Positions 1-9,312 are shown, counted from the first letter of the stretch. The stretch is 64,000 nucleotides of DNA from Lachnospiraceae bacterium (GCA_910575105.1 CAJTDK010000003.1:186001-250000), one strand, 5' to 3'. The notes: generated from the sequence alone by a model not told the origin. Numbers and translations are program-made.

Positions 1-513
1 ACATGCCATATTGTATCCTGCATCTGCATCATCCGGCCCGATGAAGCTGATATACTGCTTATAATCACCCTGCGGGTCAAACTCCTCAATATCAGAGTCA
101 AATGCGATCATTGGAATTCCCTGCGCTTCGCACATCTCAGCGCACTTCGTACCTGATGCATAATACGGATCGATCAGGATACCATCAATGCCCGCTGCCA
201 TTGCATCTTCTACATTCTTATTCATCGTATCAGCATTATTATCTGCACTGTATACATCAACCGTACATCCCAACTCTTTCGCACACTGCTCGGAAAACTC
301 AACACAATTTTCGAAATACTCGTGATTCATCGTCGGCACCAGTATCGCGAATTTGTATCCGCCGCCCGCTGAATCATCACCTCCCGATTCACTGCTTTCT
401 TCGTTCTTCCCGTCATCGCCGGAAGTTTCGCCGCCACCTGATGAGCTGCAGCCAACCGCTAACGTCGCTACCATCGCAACACACAAAAGTATGCTTAAAA
501 TTTTTCTTCTCAT
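1..513 (-). CDS. Sugar ABC transporter substrate-binding lipoprotein (5' part only)
   Basis: The reading frame starts at the ATG at 511-513, seven bases after an AAAGGAG ribosome site, and stays open to the window edge, giving the first 171 residues. The start is a lipoprotein signal: MRRK, a hydrophobic stretch and the lipobox LAVGC, followed by a Ser/Gly/Glu/Asp-rich linker (about residues 23-50). The folded part begins with YKFAILVPTMNHEYF, then AAGIDGILIDPYY and IPMIAFDSDIE, the pattern of periplasmic-binding-protein fold 1 (RbsB-like) proteins. It would bind a sugar outside the cell and hand it to an ABC permease, which must lie beyond the left edge. It diverges from an IclR-type regulator, a common arrangement for local control. 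The ligand cannot be told from this fragment. Confidence 0.85.
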   Translation of the reverse strand, partial: MRRKILSILLCVAMVATLAVGCSSSGGGETSGDDGKNEESSESGGDDSAGGGYKFAILVPTMNHEYFENCVEFSEQCAKELGCTVDVYSADNNADTMNKNVEDAMAAGIDGILIDPYYASGTKCAEMCEAQGIPMIAFDSDIEEFDPQGDYKQYISFIGPDDADAGYNMAC

Positions 514-561
514 AATTTCTTCTCCTTTTTAAACTTTTGTAAAGATAAATTGTTTTATTAC

Positions 562-587
562 AAATAAGTATTAGGCCTAACTTATTT
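562..587. promoter_or_regulatory. Palindromic operator candidate between divergent genes
   Basis: The 447-base gap between the binding-protein gene and the IclR gene holds a perfect ten-base palindrome TTAGGCCTAA (571-580) flanked by AAATAAG (562-568) and CTTATTT (581-587), so the dyad spans 26 bases. It sits about 50 bases upstream of the binding-protein start codon. That is a suitable place for a transcription factor, and the neighbouring IclR protein is the obvious candidate. The rest of the gap is A+T-rich with no other gene that I can support. Confidence 0.45.
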
Positions 588-960
588 ATTAACCGCTCTG
601 AATTCTCTTTATAATCCCGAAATTAGAGAACACTAAACCAAGCCCCCCATATAATTTGAGAAGATTCTTGAACTATAATGCTACCGCTTATTTTGGTAAA
701 TTTTTTTATCTAACTAATACTCTGTACAAATATTGGATAAATATGCACTACGCTTTGAAAATCAGCATGGACTTCTACTTTTCCCCAATACCCATGCTTA
801 TATTCTTGTGCTAATGAACCGCTTTATAACTTGTGTTTATTATATACCCTTCTTCCTAGTTGTGTCAACATATTTTTTCATATTTGCTAATTCTATTCCC
901 ATATATGGAAATATTGATTTTTAAATTCAAATTTGATATATTATTGTTAATGTAAAAATA

Positions 961-1764
961 ATGAAAGGTATATTAAAAAATCTCATGGAAAGTAAAAATG
1001 AAAACCAAAATTTTCCGCCCGCCGCGGAACGGACTCTACAGATTTTAGACTACTTTGCAAATGATCCTTCATCAAAAACGTTAAAAACTATTGCAGACAA
1101 GTTATCTATTCCTTCGACATCACTTTATAGAATCATTAATTGTATGCAAGAGTATCGTTATATTGTTGAAGACCCGAAGAGGCCAAATTATTTTAAGCCT
1201 GGATACAAGCTATCACAGTTTTCCAATATCGTCTCCACCGAAAAGGATCTCATCAAGCTGGCAAGACCTTATATGGAAGAACTGGCCGAAAAATCAAGCC
1301 AGGCCTGCCAGCTCTGTACTTTGACCGAGAGCGGAATCTGCACTATTGACCAGTGTCTACCGTATTCCGGCATCACCTACATATCAAAATTGGGCGAGAC
1401 ACTTCCCGTTAATGTCAGCGCTGCCGGAAAACTCCTGACAGCTTTGCTCCCTCCCAAAAAACAGAAATCTTTCCTGAAAAGAGCTATGACTTTGTTCCGA
1501 CAGCATACTTCCAACACAATTATCGATATGGAGCTATTTCAGAAGGAACTGGACCGAATTAAAAAGCTGCGGTATGGAACCGACACAGAAGAATATGCAA
1601 TGGGAATCGGATGTATCGCAGTACCCATACACAACGCTAACAAAGAACCAATTGCAGCAATCGGAGTTACTGGACCAATAGAATTTTATCAAAACATGAA
1701 TAATTTTAATACAACGCTCGGTGAATTGCTTGAAATAAGCTCGAAGATAGAACAGCTTCTTTAA
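961..1764 (+). CDS. IclR family transcriptional regulator
   Basis: 267 residues, the usual IclR length. An N-terminal winged helix-turn-helix (about residues 20-80) contains AERTLQILDYFAND and KLSIPSTSLYRIINCMQEY. It is followed by the IclR effector-binding domain (about 95-265) with LPVNVSAAGKLLTALLPP and EYAMGIGCIAVPI, which match the conserved pocket region of the family. It probably controls the divergent sugar transporter at the left edge through the palindrome between the two genes; this is inference from layout. No good ribosome site precedes the ATG at 961. A second ATG at 985 (MESKNEN) is possible but also poorly spaced. The effector is unknown. Confidence 0.85.
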   Translation: MKGILKNLMESKNENQNFPPAAERTLQILDYFANDPSSKTLKTIADKLSIPSTSLYRIINCMQEYRYIVEDPKRPNYFKPGYKLSQFSNIVSTEKDLIKLARPYMEELAEKSSQACQLCTLTESGICTIDQCLPYSGITYISKLGETLPVNVSAAGKLLTALLPPKKQKSFLKRAMTLFRQHTSNTIIDMELFQKELDRIKKLRYGTDTEEYAMGIGCIAVPIHNANKEPIAAIGVTGPIEFYQNMNNFNTTLGELLEISSKIEQLL

Positions 1765-1796
1765 GCCATTTGAAAAATTGAATTTGTAAATTGTTT

Positions 1797-1851
1797 CATC
1801 CGGCCAAAACCAAGCCTCATGTAGTGCATGAGACAGAGTTCTGGCCGGATG
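1797..1851. repeat. Nested hairpin downstream of the IclR gene
   Basis: CATCCGGCC (1797-1805) pairs with GGCCGGATG (1843-1851), and a second stem CTCATG/CATGAG (1816-1821 with 1827-1832) lies inside the loop. The structure sits between two convergent genes, so it may act as a weak two-way transcription stop. There is no clear T-run, so it could also be a cruciform-type repeat. Confidence 0.5.
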
Positions 1852-1929
1852 GAATAATTGTTATAAAATCTGGCTACGGCTAGAAAATCTAACGCAGCAA
1901 CTGGAAAATCAGACAGGTGATATGGCTCG

Positions 1930-2820
1930 TTACTTATTATTCAGTGTACTAGGATTCACATGCACCATACAGTGTTTCACATCACTGGCTCCGCGCTCAA
2001 TGGCATGGTGGACATTCTCCGCCACCTCATGAGCTGCCCGGAGGGTCATATCCCCGTCCGCCTCGATCTCTACGTCCACATATATTCTTGAGCCGAATAT
2101 GCGCGTCGTCAGCTTGCTGATCCCAAGGACTCCCGACTGGCCTAGGATGATTTTGCGGAGTTTTTTCACCGTATCCTTGTCGCAGGCCGTATCCAGCATC
2201 TTGTCAACCGCGTCCTTGAAAATGTCGTACGCCGCCTTGATGACAAATGCACAGATCACCACGCTGGCAGCACAGTCAAGAAACGGATACCCCATCCTTG
2301 CCCCTGCGATACCAAACAGCGCGCCCACTGAAGACAGCGCATCCGAGCGATGATGCCACGCATCCGCCTTAAGCGCGCCAGAATTAATCTTCTTAGCCGC
2401 CAGCACCGTATACCAGTACATCCACTCCTTAACCCCGATAGATATAACTGCCGCCGCAAGCGCAAATGCTCCCGGAACTCTTATCTCCTTATAACCGCCG
2501 CCCAGCAGCTGGTCAAGTCCATTGTATCCGATCGCAAGCCCTGTAGCAAACAGCACCGCCGCAAGCACGATAGCCGCCACGCACTCCATCCGCTCATGGC
2601 CGTAAGGATGCTCCTCATCAGCCTCCTTGCTGGCCATATGCACGCCGATCATCACTACAAATGTGCTGAATACGTCCGATGCGGAATGTACCGCATCCGA
2701 CACCATCGCCCCTGAATGCGCGATAAGCCCTGCTGCCAGCTTAAGCACCGACAGCAGGAGATTCACTGTCACACTTACAACAGACACACGCAGCGCAATC
2801 TGTTTTCCATTATCCGCCAT
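1930..2820 (-). CDS. Cation diffusion facilitator family transporter
   Basis: 296 residues. The protein has the CDF (FieF/CzcD/MamM) layout: about six membrane helices in residues 10-205 and a cytoplasmic ferredoxin-like C-terminal domain (about 210-290, with VDVEIEADGDMTLRAAHEVAENVHH). Metal-site signatures are visible: SDAVHSASDVFSTF in helix 2, HPYGHERME in the first cytoplasmic loop and DAWHHRSDALSS in helix 5. Such proteins exchange Zn, Fe, Mn or other divalent metals for protons at the plasma membrane. The DxxxD and HxxxD pattern does not fix the metal. A GGGGAGG ribosome site precedes the start. Its neighbours are unrelated, so it is probably a single-gene unit. Confidence 0.92.
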   Translation of the reverse strand: MADNGKQIALRVSVVSVTVNLLLSVLKLAAGLIAHSGAMVSDAVHSASDVFSTFVVMIGVHMASKEADEEHPYGHERMECVAAIVLAAVLFATGLAIGYNGLDQLLGGGYKEIRVPGAFALAAAVISIGVKEWMYWYTVLAAKKINSGALKADAWHHRSDALSSVGALFGIAGARMGYPFLDCAASVVICAFVIKAAYDIFKDAVDKMLDTACDKDTVKKLRKIILGQSGVLGISKLTTRIFGSRIYVDVEIEADGDMTLRAAHEVAENVHHAIERGASDVKHCMVHVNPSTLNNK

Positions 2821-2882
2821 GATTATTTCTGCCTCCCCTTCGCGTTTTCTGATCTATTTTGCGTATTCCGCTATAGATCCCC

Positions 2883-4772
2883 TTACTCAGGCTTGATCGT
2901 TGCAAGGAACCGCTCTGCATATTTTTTTACCTTATATTCTCCGATTCCGCTGATCTTAAGCATATCCGCAGTATTTTTGGGCCTGTTCAGGCATATGAGC
3001 ACAAGAGTCTTATCGGAAAATATAATGTATGGCGGAACCCTTTCCTCTGCCGCGATCTCACGCCGCAGCGCCCGAAGCTCCTCGAATAATTCCATATCCT
3101 GCTCCCGGAGCGCAGACGCCGCCCCTGCCTTCTTCCTTTTCCTTCCCCTTGCACTTCCTGACTCTCCTCCGGCATCACTGCCGTCTGCTCTCTCCTGCTC
3201 CTTCGGCAGCTTTAAGACTATCCGCGCAGTCTCCTCATTTTTTGCCAGCACCTCTTTCGCACCCTCTGCCAGCTTAAGCACCGGGTAAGTCTCTCCGGAA
3301 AGCTCAAGGTATCCCTGATACAGCATCTCCTGTATAATCTGTCTGAGCCGGCTTGCTGACTGACCGCTAAGCTGTCCGTACTGGGTATTTTTATCCAAAT
3401 TCTTCCCGAGTATCCGCTGACTCTTTGCCCCCTTAAGGATATCGATAATTACCGTAACGCCGTAAGCCGTCCAGTTCTCTTTGATGCATTTTATAATTGA
3501 TGCCACTTCCCTTGTGATATCCACCTCTTCAAACTGCGTCAGGCAGTTGAAGCAATTCCCACAATACCCGGAAGTCTCCTCGCCAAAATATTTTAATATA
3601 TAATGCCTTAAGCACTCTGACGTAAAGCAGTAAAATGTCATCTGCTTAAGCCGCCACCTGTCCCGCTCCGCAATCAGCGCCTTCGCCGTCTCGTCAAGCA
3701 TCTCGTTATTCTCATTATTTCCGATAAACATCTGATTCATCCTGACATCTGACGGCTCATAGTAGAGGATGCACTCCGCCGGAGCGCCGTCCCTCCCGGC
3801 GCGCCCCGCTTCCTGATAATAGCTCTCCATATTCTTCGGCATATTATAATGAACGACAAACCGCACGTCCGACTTGTCAATCCCCATCCCAAAAGCATTG
3901 GTCGCCACCATCACATGCCGCCTGTCATAGATGAAATCATCCTGATTATCCCGCCGCTCTTCATCGGAAAGCCCCGCATGATACCGGGTCGCGGAGAATC
4001 CTTCCTGCCTCAGCCGATAGCAGATATCCTCCACACTCTTTCTGGTCAGGCAGTAGATGATCCCGCTGCAGCCGGAAAGCTCCTTCTCCTTGTTCCGCAG
4101 ATAAGCGATCAGCTCCTTATATTTATCCACGGGCTTTTTCACCGCAAAATACAGATTATCCCGGTCAAAGCCCGTCACTGCCACCGCCGGATCCCTAAGC
4201 TCCAAAAGCTCTATGATATCCCCGCGCACTTCTTCCGTGGCAGTAGCAGTATATGCACTGACTACCGGTCTATGCGGAAGTTTCCGGATAAATTCTGCAA
4301 TTTTTAAATATCCCGGCCTGAAATCCTGCCCCCACTGGGACACACAGTGAGCCTCGTCCACCGCGACCATGGATATCCTGATCCCGCTGTTTTGCGCAAA
4401 ATCAAGAAACCCTTCCGTCATCAGCCGCTCCGGTGCCACATAGATGATCTTATATCTTCCCTCTTTTGCAAATCGCAGTGCTTTCACATACTGGCCCACG
4501 GTCAGGGAGCTGTTCAGATATGCCGCATGGACGCCCGCCTGGTTCAGCGCGCTGACTTGATCCTTCATCAGCGAGATCAGCGGGGATATGACAAGAGTGA
4601 TCCCCTCCGCCATCAGCGCCGGCACCTGAAAACAGATGGATTTCCCTGCGCCCGTAGGCATGATGCCAAGGGCGTCCCGCCCGCCAAGGACCGCGCCGAT
4701 CAGCCCCGCCTGTCCTTCCCTGAAATCTTCATAACCAAAATATTGCTTTAAAATCTGTCTTGCCTGTTCTAT
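2883..4772 (-). CDS. recQ: ATP-dependent DNA helicase RecQ (start codon unclear)
   Basis: RecQ unwinds DNA 3' to 5' in recombination and fork repair. Seen in order: Walker A MPTGAGKS, a DEAH box in AVDEAHCVSQWGQDFRPGY, the helicase C domain with GRAGRDG, four zinc-binding cysteines in the RecQ-Ct region (CLRHYILKYFG then CGNCFNC), and a C-terminal HRDC domain ending DMLKISGIGEYKVKKYAERF. The first in-frame ATG is inside Walker A and cannot be the true start. The family N-terminus (ARQILKQYFGYEDFREGQ) is encoded upstream in the same frame, which stays open to a TAG at 4839-4841 but contains no ATG, GTG or TTG. I place the boundary at an ATA codon (4770-4772) behind AAAGGAAG; an ATT at 4794-4796 is an alternative. 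Either a non-standard start is used or there is a small indel. Confidence 0.9.
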   Translation of the reverse strand: MEQARQILKQYFGYEDFREGQAGLIGAVLGGRDALGIMPTGAGKSICFQVPALMAEGITLVISPLISLMKDQVSALNQAGVHAAYLNSSLTVGQYVKALRFAKEGRYKIIYVAPERLMTEGFLDFAQNSGIRISMVAVDEAHCVSQWGQDFRPGYLKIAEFIRKLPHRPVVSAYTATATEEVRGDIIELLELRDPAVAVTGFDRDNLYFAVKKPVDKYKELIAYLRNKEKELSGCSGIIYCLTRKSVEDICYRLRQEGFSATRYHAGLSDEERRDNQDDFIYDRRHVMVATNAFGMGIDKSDVRFVVHYNMPKNMESYYQEAGRAGRDGAPAECILYYEPSDVRMNQMFIGNNENNEMLDETAKALIAERDRWRLKQMTFYCFTSECLRHYILKYFGEETSGYCGNCFNCLTQFEEVDITREVASIIKCIKENWTAYGVTVIIDILKGAKSQRILGKNLDKNTQYGQLSGQSASRLRQIIQEMLYQGYLELSGETYPVLKLAEGAKEVLAKNEETARIVLKLPKEQERADGSDAGGESGSARGRKRKKAGAASALREQDMELFEELRALRREIAAEERVPPYIIFSDKTLVLICLNRPKNTADMLKISGIGEYKVKKYAERFLATIKPE

Positions 4773-4892
4773 CTCTCTTACTTCCTTTCTGCTAATCGCG
4801 GCCGCCGCGCTATACGCCGCTTCCCATCCATTCGCTAACTACTGCCATTCAGCATACATTTACTGCCGCTGTCTCTCAGTATCCGCTCCATA

Positions 4893-5189
4893 CTACTGCC
4901 GCCCGTCATCTATCGCTGCAAGAAATAATTCATAAAAATCATCCTGTCCTGCAAGCATAGGTGAATTTTCCCCGCCGCCGTTAGTGCTGCGCTTCATGGC
5001 CGCATGAAAATCTTCTCCCGCGCAGACAAGCTCCATCTCGTAGACGCCGTATCCCTCATCACGGCAGACACGGCAAAATGCGCTGACCGGGGAAGGATCG
5101 TCCCTTGTTGCAAGAAATCTTTCTTTAAGCTTCTCATCCCGAAGCGCCTTGTTCTGCAATTCATCCAACATTCCGATAATATCCGCCAC
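4893..5189 (-). CDS. Small protein of unknown function
   Basis: 98 residues from a GTG start (an ATG at 5169-5171 is an alternative). It is acidic and mostly helical in appearance, with a start like MLDELQNKALRDEKLKERF, a middle containing two cysteines (AFCRVCRDEGYGVYEME) and a tail LAGQDDFYELFLAAIDD. The pattern of a short helix followed by DPSPVSAFCRVCRDEGY is loosely like the Nif11-type leader domain, but the match is too weak to name it. It lies 80 bases downstream of nth and upstream of recQ on the same strand, so it may be co-transcribed with these DNA-repair genes. I do not recognise a function. Confidence 0.6.
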   Translation of the reverse strand: MADIIGMLDELQNKALRDEKLKERFLATRDDPSPVSAFCRVCRDEGYGVYEMELVCAGEDFHAAMKRSTNGGGENSPMLAGQDDFYELFLAAIDDGRQ

Positions 5190-5269
5190 TTTATCACACC
5201 CGCCTTTCCCTGCTATTGCCCACTTAACTGACTACTATATCATTACATAATCTCCCGCACAGCATTTGC

Positions 5270-5905
5270 TCACACGCCCACCTTTTTACAGATGTCCGCA
5301 AGACAACACTTATCGCAGTACGGCTTCGTCCGTGCCGTGCACACATCCCGCCCGTGATAGACAAGCCTATGGCAGAAGTCGCTCCCTTCCTCTGGCGGTA
5401 TGATCTTCCAGAGCGCCATCTCCACCTTTTTCGGCTCCTTGATGCCGTCCACAAGGCCCATGCGGTTCACCAAACGGATACAGTGCGTATCCGTCACGAT
5501 CGCCGGCTCCCCGAACACGTCGCCCATGATCAGGTTGGCACTCTTTCTTCCAACGCCCGGCAGCTTTAAAAGCGCGTCAAAATCCCTCGGTATCTTTCCG
5601 CCGTACTCCTCCTTCAGCATCCTCATACACGCGCTGATATCTCTCGCCTTGCTCTTTCCAAGCCCGCATGGCCTTACAATCTCTTCAATATCCGCCACAT
5701 CCGCCGTCGCCAGCGCGTCAATATCCGGATATTTCTCATAAAGCCCTTCGACCACAACATTCACCCGCGCATCCGTACACTGCGCCGCAAGCCTCACGCT
5801 GACCAGCAATTTCCACGCCTGATCATAGTCAAGCGTACAGCCCGCATCCGGATATTCCTTCTTCAGCCGCCCGATGATCTCAAGCGCCCGCTCCTTCTTT
5901 CGCAT
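5270..5905 (-). CDS. nth: Endonuclease III (DNA glycosylase/AP lyase)
   Basis: About 211 residues, the normal size. It removes oxidised pyrimidines and nicks abasic sites. The helix-hairpin-helix LPGVGRKSANLI carries the catalytic lysine, and VTDTHCIRL carries the catalytic aspartate. The C-terminal cysteines (C-x7-C-x2-C-x5-C in CTARTKPYCDKC and beyond) form the 4Fe-4S site; the first spacing is one residue longer than in E. coli. I take the ATG at 5903-5905 as the start because it stands nine bases after AAAAGGAG. The TTG nine bases upstream would overlap that ribosome site. The gene precedes the small unknown gene and recQ on the same strand. Confidence 0.95.
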   Translation of the reverse strand: MRKKERALEIIGRLKKEYPDAGCTLDYDQAWKLLVSVRLAAQCTDARVNVVVEGLYEKYPDIDALATADVADIEEIVRPCGLGKSKARDISACMRMLKEEYGGKIPRDFDALLKLPGVGRKSANLIMGDVFGEPAIVTDTHCIRLVNRMGLVDGIKEPKKVEMALWKIIPPEEGSDFCHRLVYHGRDVCTARTKPYCDKCCLADICKKVGV

Positions 5906-6161
5906 ATGAAACAACTCCTTTTATGTAAAAAATGATACGTCAATAACGCCAAACATTTGTTTACAAGATTAACATATTTTGGGCGGGAGTGCAACTTTAC
6001 CGCGCCAATTTACCGGCAACTTTCCTAATATTATACGGAAAACTCACCAGCCTGTTATTATGCACTACATTTCCCGTTTTTTTTCTGACATTATGAATAA
6101 ATGAACTTCCCGCTAAATATGGTATAATTTCCCCATTAGCACACAAGGAGGAATTTTACCC

Positions 6162-8348
6162 ATGGGAATCGTTTACAATAAAGAAGATAACACGATTACA
6201 CTGCACACGAAAAACACTTCTTACCAGATGAAGATCGGGAACCTGGATTATCTGTTCCACCTTTATTACGGCCCAACCCTGCATGATGCGGACCTAAGCT
6301 ACCAGATCATGCAGTACGACCGGGGCTTTTCCGGCAACCCTTACGAATCGCGGAACGAGCGCACCTTCTCTCTGGACGCACAGCCACAGGAATTCTCCAC
6401 CCAGCAGCAGGGAGATTTCCGTACCGCCAGCATCGAAGTGGTAAACGGCGACGGCAGCTATTCCTTTAGCGGAAAGGCCGCCAAGATCACTATCGAAAAA
6501 GAAAAATATCGTCTGGAGACGCTCCCCACAGTTTTTGCAAATGAAAGCGACACCGTCCATTCTCTGGAGATCACTCTGTCCGACAGTGTCAGCGAAGTTG
6601 ACGTGATTCTTTTATACAGTGTATTTGAAGAGGCTGATATCATCACCAGGGCTGTCAAGGTGAAAAACAACGGCAAGACATCGATCCATCTAAAAAAAAT
6701 CATGTCGCTCTGCCTGGATTTCATCAACGGCTCTGGCATGGATCTCTTAAGCCTTCCGGGACGGTACGGACAGGAACGGCAGGTTGAGCGCCAGCCCATG
6801 ACCCACCACATCCACACGATCAGCAGCGTGCGCGGCTCCTCAAGCCACCAGCAGAATCCTTTCGTCGTTCTCTGTGACCAGGATGCGACAGAGGATTTCG
6901 GAAAGTGCTACGGATTTTCCCTGATGTACAGCGGCAATTTCCTCGCCGAGGCAGAGCTTGACCAGTATGACCAGCTCCGCCTGGTGATGGGTATCCACCC
7001 GAAACAATTCGTCTACGAAGTAAGGCCGGGCGAGACCTTTGAAGGCCCGGAAGTCGTGATGGCATTTACCGAAAAGGGACTGACCGGGCTTTCCCATCTT
7101 TTCCATGATTTTTACCGCACGAACCTGTGCAGAAGCAGATTTGTAACGCAGACAGAACGTCCTGTACTGATCAATAGCTGGGAGGCGGCTTTCATGGATT
7201 TTGACGACAAAAAGCTGGTGGAGATCGCAAAAGCTGCGAAGAACATGGGCGTGGAGCTGCTGGTCATGGATGACGGGTGGTTTGGGAAACGCGATGACGA
7301 CAACAGCGGCCTGGGAGACTGGGTCGTAAACGAAGATAAGATCAAATGCGGTCTTCACGCTCTTGTGGAGCAGATCAATGATCTTGGCATGAAGTTCGGT
7401 ATCTGGTTCGAGCCGGAGATGGTCTCTGAAGACAGTGACCTTTACCGCGCGCACCCGGAATGGGCCATGAAGATCCCCGGGCGCCCGGAGGTCAGGAGCC
7501 GCAACCAGATCGCCCTGGATATGAGCCGGAAGGACGTGCAGGATTATCTCATCGAGAAGGTCAACGCTATCCTGGACGATGCCAATATCTACTATGTTAA
7601 GTGGGACATCAACCGATCCCTCGCAGACATCTGGTCCAATGCGCTGCCCGCAGACAAGCAGGGCGAGGTATACCACCGCTATATCTTAGGCTTATACCGC
7701 ATCATGGATGCGATCATCAAGACCCACCCAGATATTCTGTTTGAAGGCTGCAGCGGCGGCGGCGGACGCTTTGACGCGGCGATGCTCCACTATTACCCAC
7801 AATACTGGGTCAGCGACAATAATCATCCAATCGACCGCTTAAAGCTGCACTACGGGACATCTTTCGTCTATCCGCCATCCTGCATGGGCGCACATATTTC
7901 CGACAGCGGAAAACTTGTCCCCTTAAAGACTAAGGCAGTTGTCGCTATGGGCGGCACCTTCGGGTACGAACTGGACGCGACACATCTGACTGAAGAAGAA
8001 CAGAAGCTGTGCCGGGAGCAGAGCGCGCTCTTCCGGAAATATTACCATATTATCATCAAGGGGGACTATTACCGCCTCAGTAACCCGTTCGAGACAGGCA
8101 ATATGACTGCATGGCAGCATGTGACAAAGGACAGGCAGGAATCCCTCTTAAGCGTAGTTGTTACGAACCTCACCTGCAACGGTCCGCAGGAGTACGTGCG
8201 CGCCAAAGGACTTGAGACTGACACCGTGTATTCGGTCAACGACGGGCAGTACACGCTCTCCGGCTCTGCCCTGATGAACGCAGGACTTCCGATTCCAAGG
8301 GAAGTGCCGGAATATACGGCTTTCCAATTCCACATGAAAGCCGTATAA
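6162..8348 (+). CDS. Alpha-galactosidase, GH36 family
   Basis: 728 residues, typical for bacterial GH36. The enzyme releases terminal alpha-1,6-galactose from raffinose, stachyose or melibiose. There is a beta-sandwich N-domain (about 1-320) and a TIM barrel (about 330-640). Family signatures: LLVMDDGWFGKRDDDNSGLG, IWFEPEMVSEDSDLY, VKWDINRSL with the expected nucleophile Asp482, LFEGCSGGGGRFDAAML, and WVSDNNHPIDRL with the expected acid/base Asp552. There is no signal peptide, so it acts in the cytoplasm after uptake of the sugar. The start ATG lies ten bases after AAGGAGG, and a TATAAT box sits at 6123-6128 without a clear -35. No transporter gene is adjacent. Confidence 0.95.
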   Translation: MGIVYNKEDNTITLHTKNTSYQMKIGNLDYLFHLYYGPTLHDADLSYQIMQYDRGFSGNPYESRNERTFSLDAQPQEFSTQQQGDFRTASIEVVNGDGSYSFSGKAAKITIEKEKYRLETLPTVFANESDTVHSLEITLSDSVSEVDVILLYSVFEEADIITRAVKVKNNGKTSIHLKKIMSLCLDFINGSGMDLLSLPGRYGQERQVERQPMTHHIHTISSVRGSSSHQQNPFVVLCDQDATEDFGKCYGFSLMYSGNFLAEAELDQYDQLRLVMGIHPKQFVYEVRPGETFEGPEVVMAFTEKGLTGLSHLFHDFYRTNLCRSRFVTQTERPVLINSWEAAFMDFDDKKLVEIAKAAKNMGVELLVMDDGWFGKRDDDNSGLGDWVVNEDKIKCGLHALVEQINDLGMKFGIWFEPEMVSEDSDLYRAHPEWAMKIPGRPEVRSRNQIALDMSRKDVQDYLIEKVNAILDDANIYYVKWDINRSLADIWSNALPADKQGEVYHRYILGLYRIMDAIIKTHPDILFEGCSGGGGRFDAAMLHYYPQYWVSDNNHPIDRLKLHYGTSFVYPPSCMGAHISDSGKLVPLKTKAVVAMGGTFGYELDATHLTEEEQKLCREQSALFRKYYHIIIKGDYYRLSNPFETGNMTAWQHVTKDRQESLLSVVVTNLTCNGPQEYVRAKGLETDTVYSVNDGQYTLSGSALMNAGLPIPREVPEYTAFQFHMKAV

Positions 8349-8442
8349 ATGCTGCCGTTCACTGCACAAGGACTTTTTTGTTTTCTTCATCGTCTGTAAG
8401 AAAGCGATTCTGAAATGCGGGCGGCAATGCCCAAATATCGGT

Positions 8443-8539
8443 ATTTCACCTGTCACCCTCCAAAAATTGACAGTGAAATCATATAAACAGGAGCAGGCAT
8501 TATATATTTCTTCCTTCTTTTTCGGGCAGCCTGCTCCTG
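8443..8539. terminator. Two hairpins between convergent genes
   Basis: Two stems stand between the alpha-galactosidase gene and the amidase gene, which converge. The first pairs ATTTCAC-TGTCA (8443-8455, one bulged C) with TGACAGTGAAAT (8468-8479). The second is an 11-base perfect stem CAGGAGCAGGC (8488-8498) with GCCTGCTCCTG (8529-8539) and a pyrimidine-rich loop of 30 bases. They probably stop transcription from both sides; neither has a long T-run. Confidence 0.5.
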
Positions 8540-8550
8540 ATCTCTAAAAT

Positions 8551-9312
8551 CTAACTGATAACCAACGTATCATACCCCGCCTGCCTAAGCCTCTGCTCCA
8601 TAGCAACAGCCGCATTCAGGTTATTATACCCGCCTACCAGAACTCTGTTAAATTCACCCACATTATCGACAAATGCGGGGAAATCCTGTGCCAGAAGCTC
8701 TTCTAAAAGGCGGTTAGCATTCGTATTATTCCGGAACAGGCCTACCTGCACTCTGTAATACGCCTCACGGACCGCCCCGATATTGGACAGGGTATCAAGG
8801 ATCCCTCTGGCGATTGCCTCTGCGATATCCTGAAAATTATCGTCAAATAACTGGTTATCCGTATTTGAATTGATGAAGCCCGCCTCCACCAGCACAGAAG
8901 GCATATTGGTCCGTCTCAGCACCACCAGGTTTGGTCTCGCCTTAACCCCCAGATCCACGAAGCCCACTGCTTCAAGCTGCTCGTCAATATTCTGCGCCAT
9001 CTCATATTTGATGCCGGACAGATCGTAGACAAGACTCTCCACTCCCATCACCTGATTATCCACGGGAAAAGAATTCCGGTGAATAGAAACAAAGAAATCA
9101 GCCCCCGCATTATTGGCCTCCATGGCTTTCTCATAAGGACTTTCATATACATCCGTCGTCCGCGTATATTCCACATCTATTCCGTTGTTCTGCAGGATTT
9201 CTCCTATTGCTAATGTCAGCCGGAGTGTATCGTCCTTTTCCTGACGTCCGCTGTAGACTGCTCCTGGATCACTTCCCCCGTGGCCCGCATCCAGCATAAC
9301 CGAATAAGGCAT
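8551..9312 (-). CDS. N-acetylmuramoyl-L-alanine amidase with SPOR-like tail
   Basis: About 253 residues. The N-terminal Amidase_3 domain (about 1-175) shows the zinc ligands in LDAGHGGSDPGA and FVSIHRNSF and the catalytic glutamate in SVLVEAGFIN. It cuts the amide bond between muramic acid and the stem peptide. The C-terminal part (about 185-253, YYRVQVGLFRNNTNANRLLEE and VGGYNNLNAAVAMEQRLRQAGY) resembles a SPOR peptidoglycan-binding repeat. There is no visible signal peptide, which fits either a mother-cell spore role or atypical export. I choose the ATG at 9310-9312, ten bases after AGAGGA; a GTG nine bases upstream is too close to that site. A spore-lysis role is only a guess. Confidence 0.88.
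   Translation of the reverse strand: MPYSVMLDAGHGGSDPGAVYSGRQEKDDTLRLTLAIGEILQNNGIDVEYTRTTDVYESPYEKAMEANNAGADFFVSIHRNSFPVDNQVMGVESLVYDLSGIKYEMAQNIDEQLEAVGFVDLGVKARPNLVVLRRTNMPSVLVEAGFINSNTDNQLFDDNFQDIAEAIARGILDTLSNIGAVREAYYRVQVGLFRNNTNANRLLEELLAQDFPAFVDNVGEFNRVLVGGYNNLNAAVAMEQRLRQAGYDTLVIS

Noticed and set aside
733-924. A 63-codon plus-strand open frame before the IclR gene
   Set aside because: A+T-rich, no ribosome site, hydrophobic by composition only; treated as part of the divergent control region.
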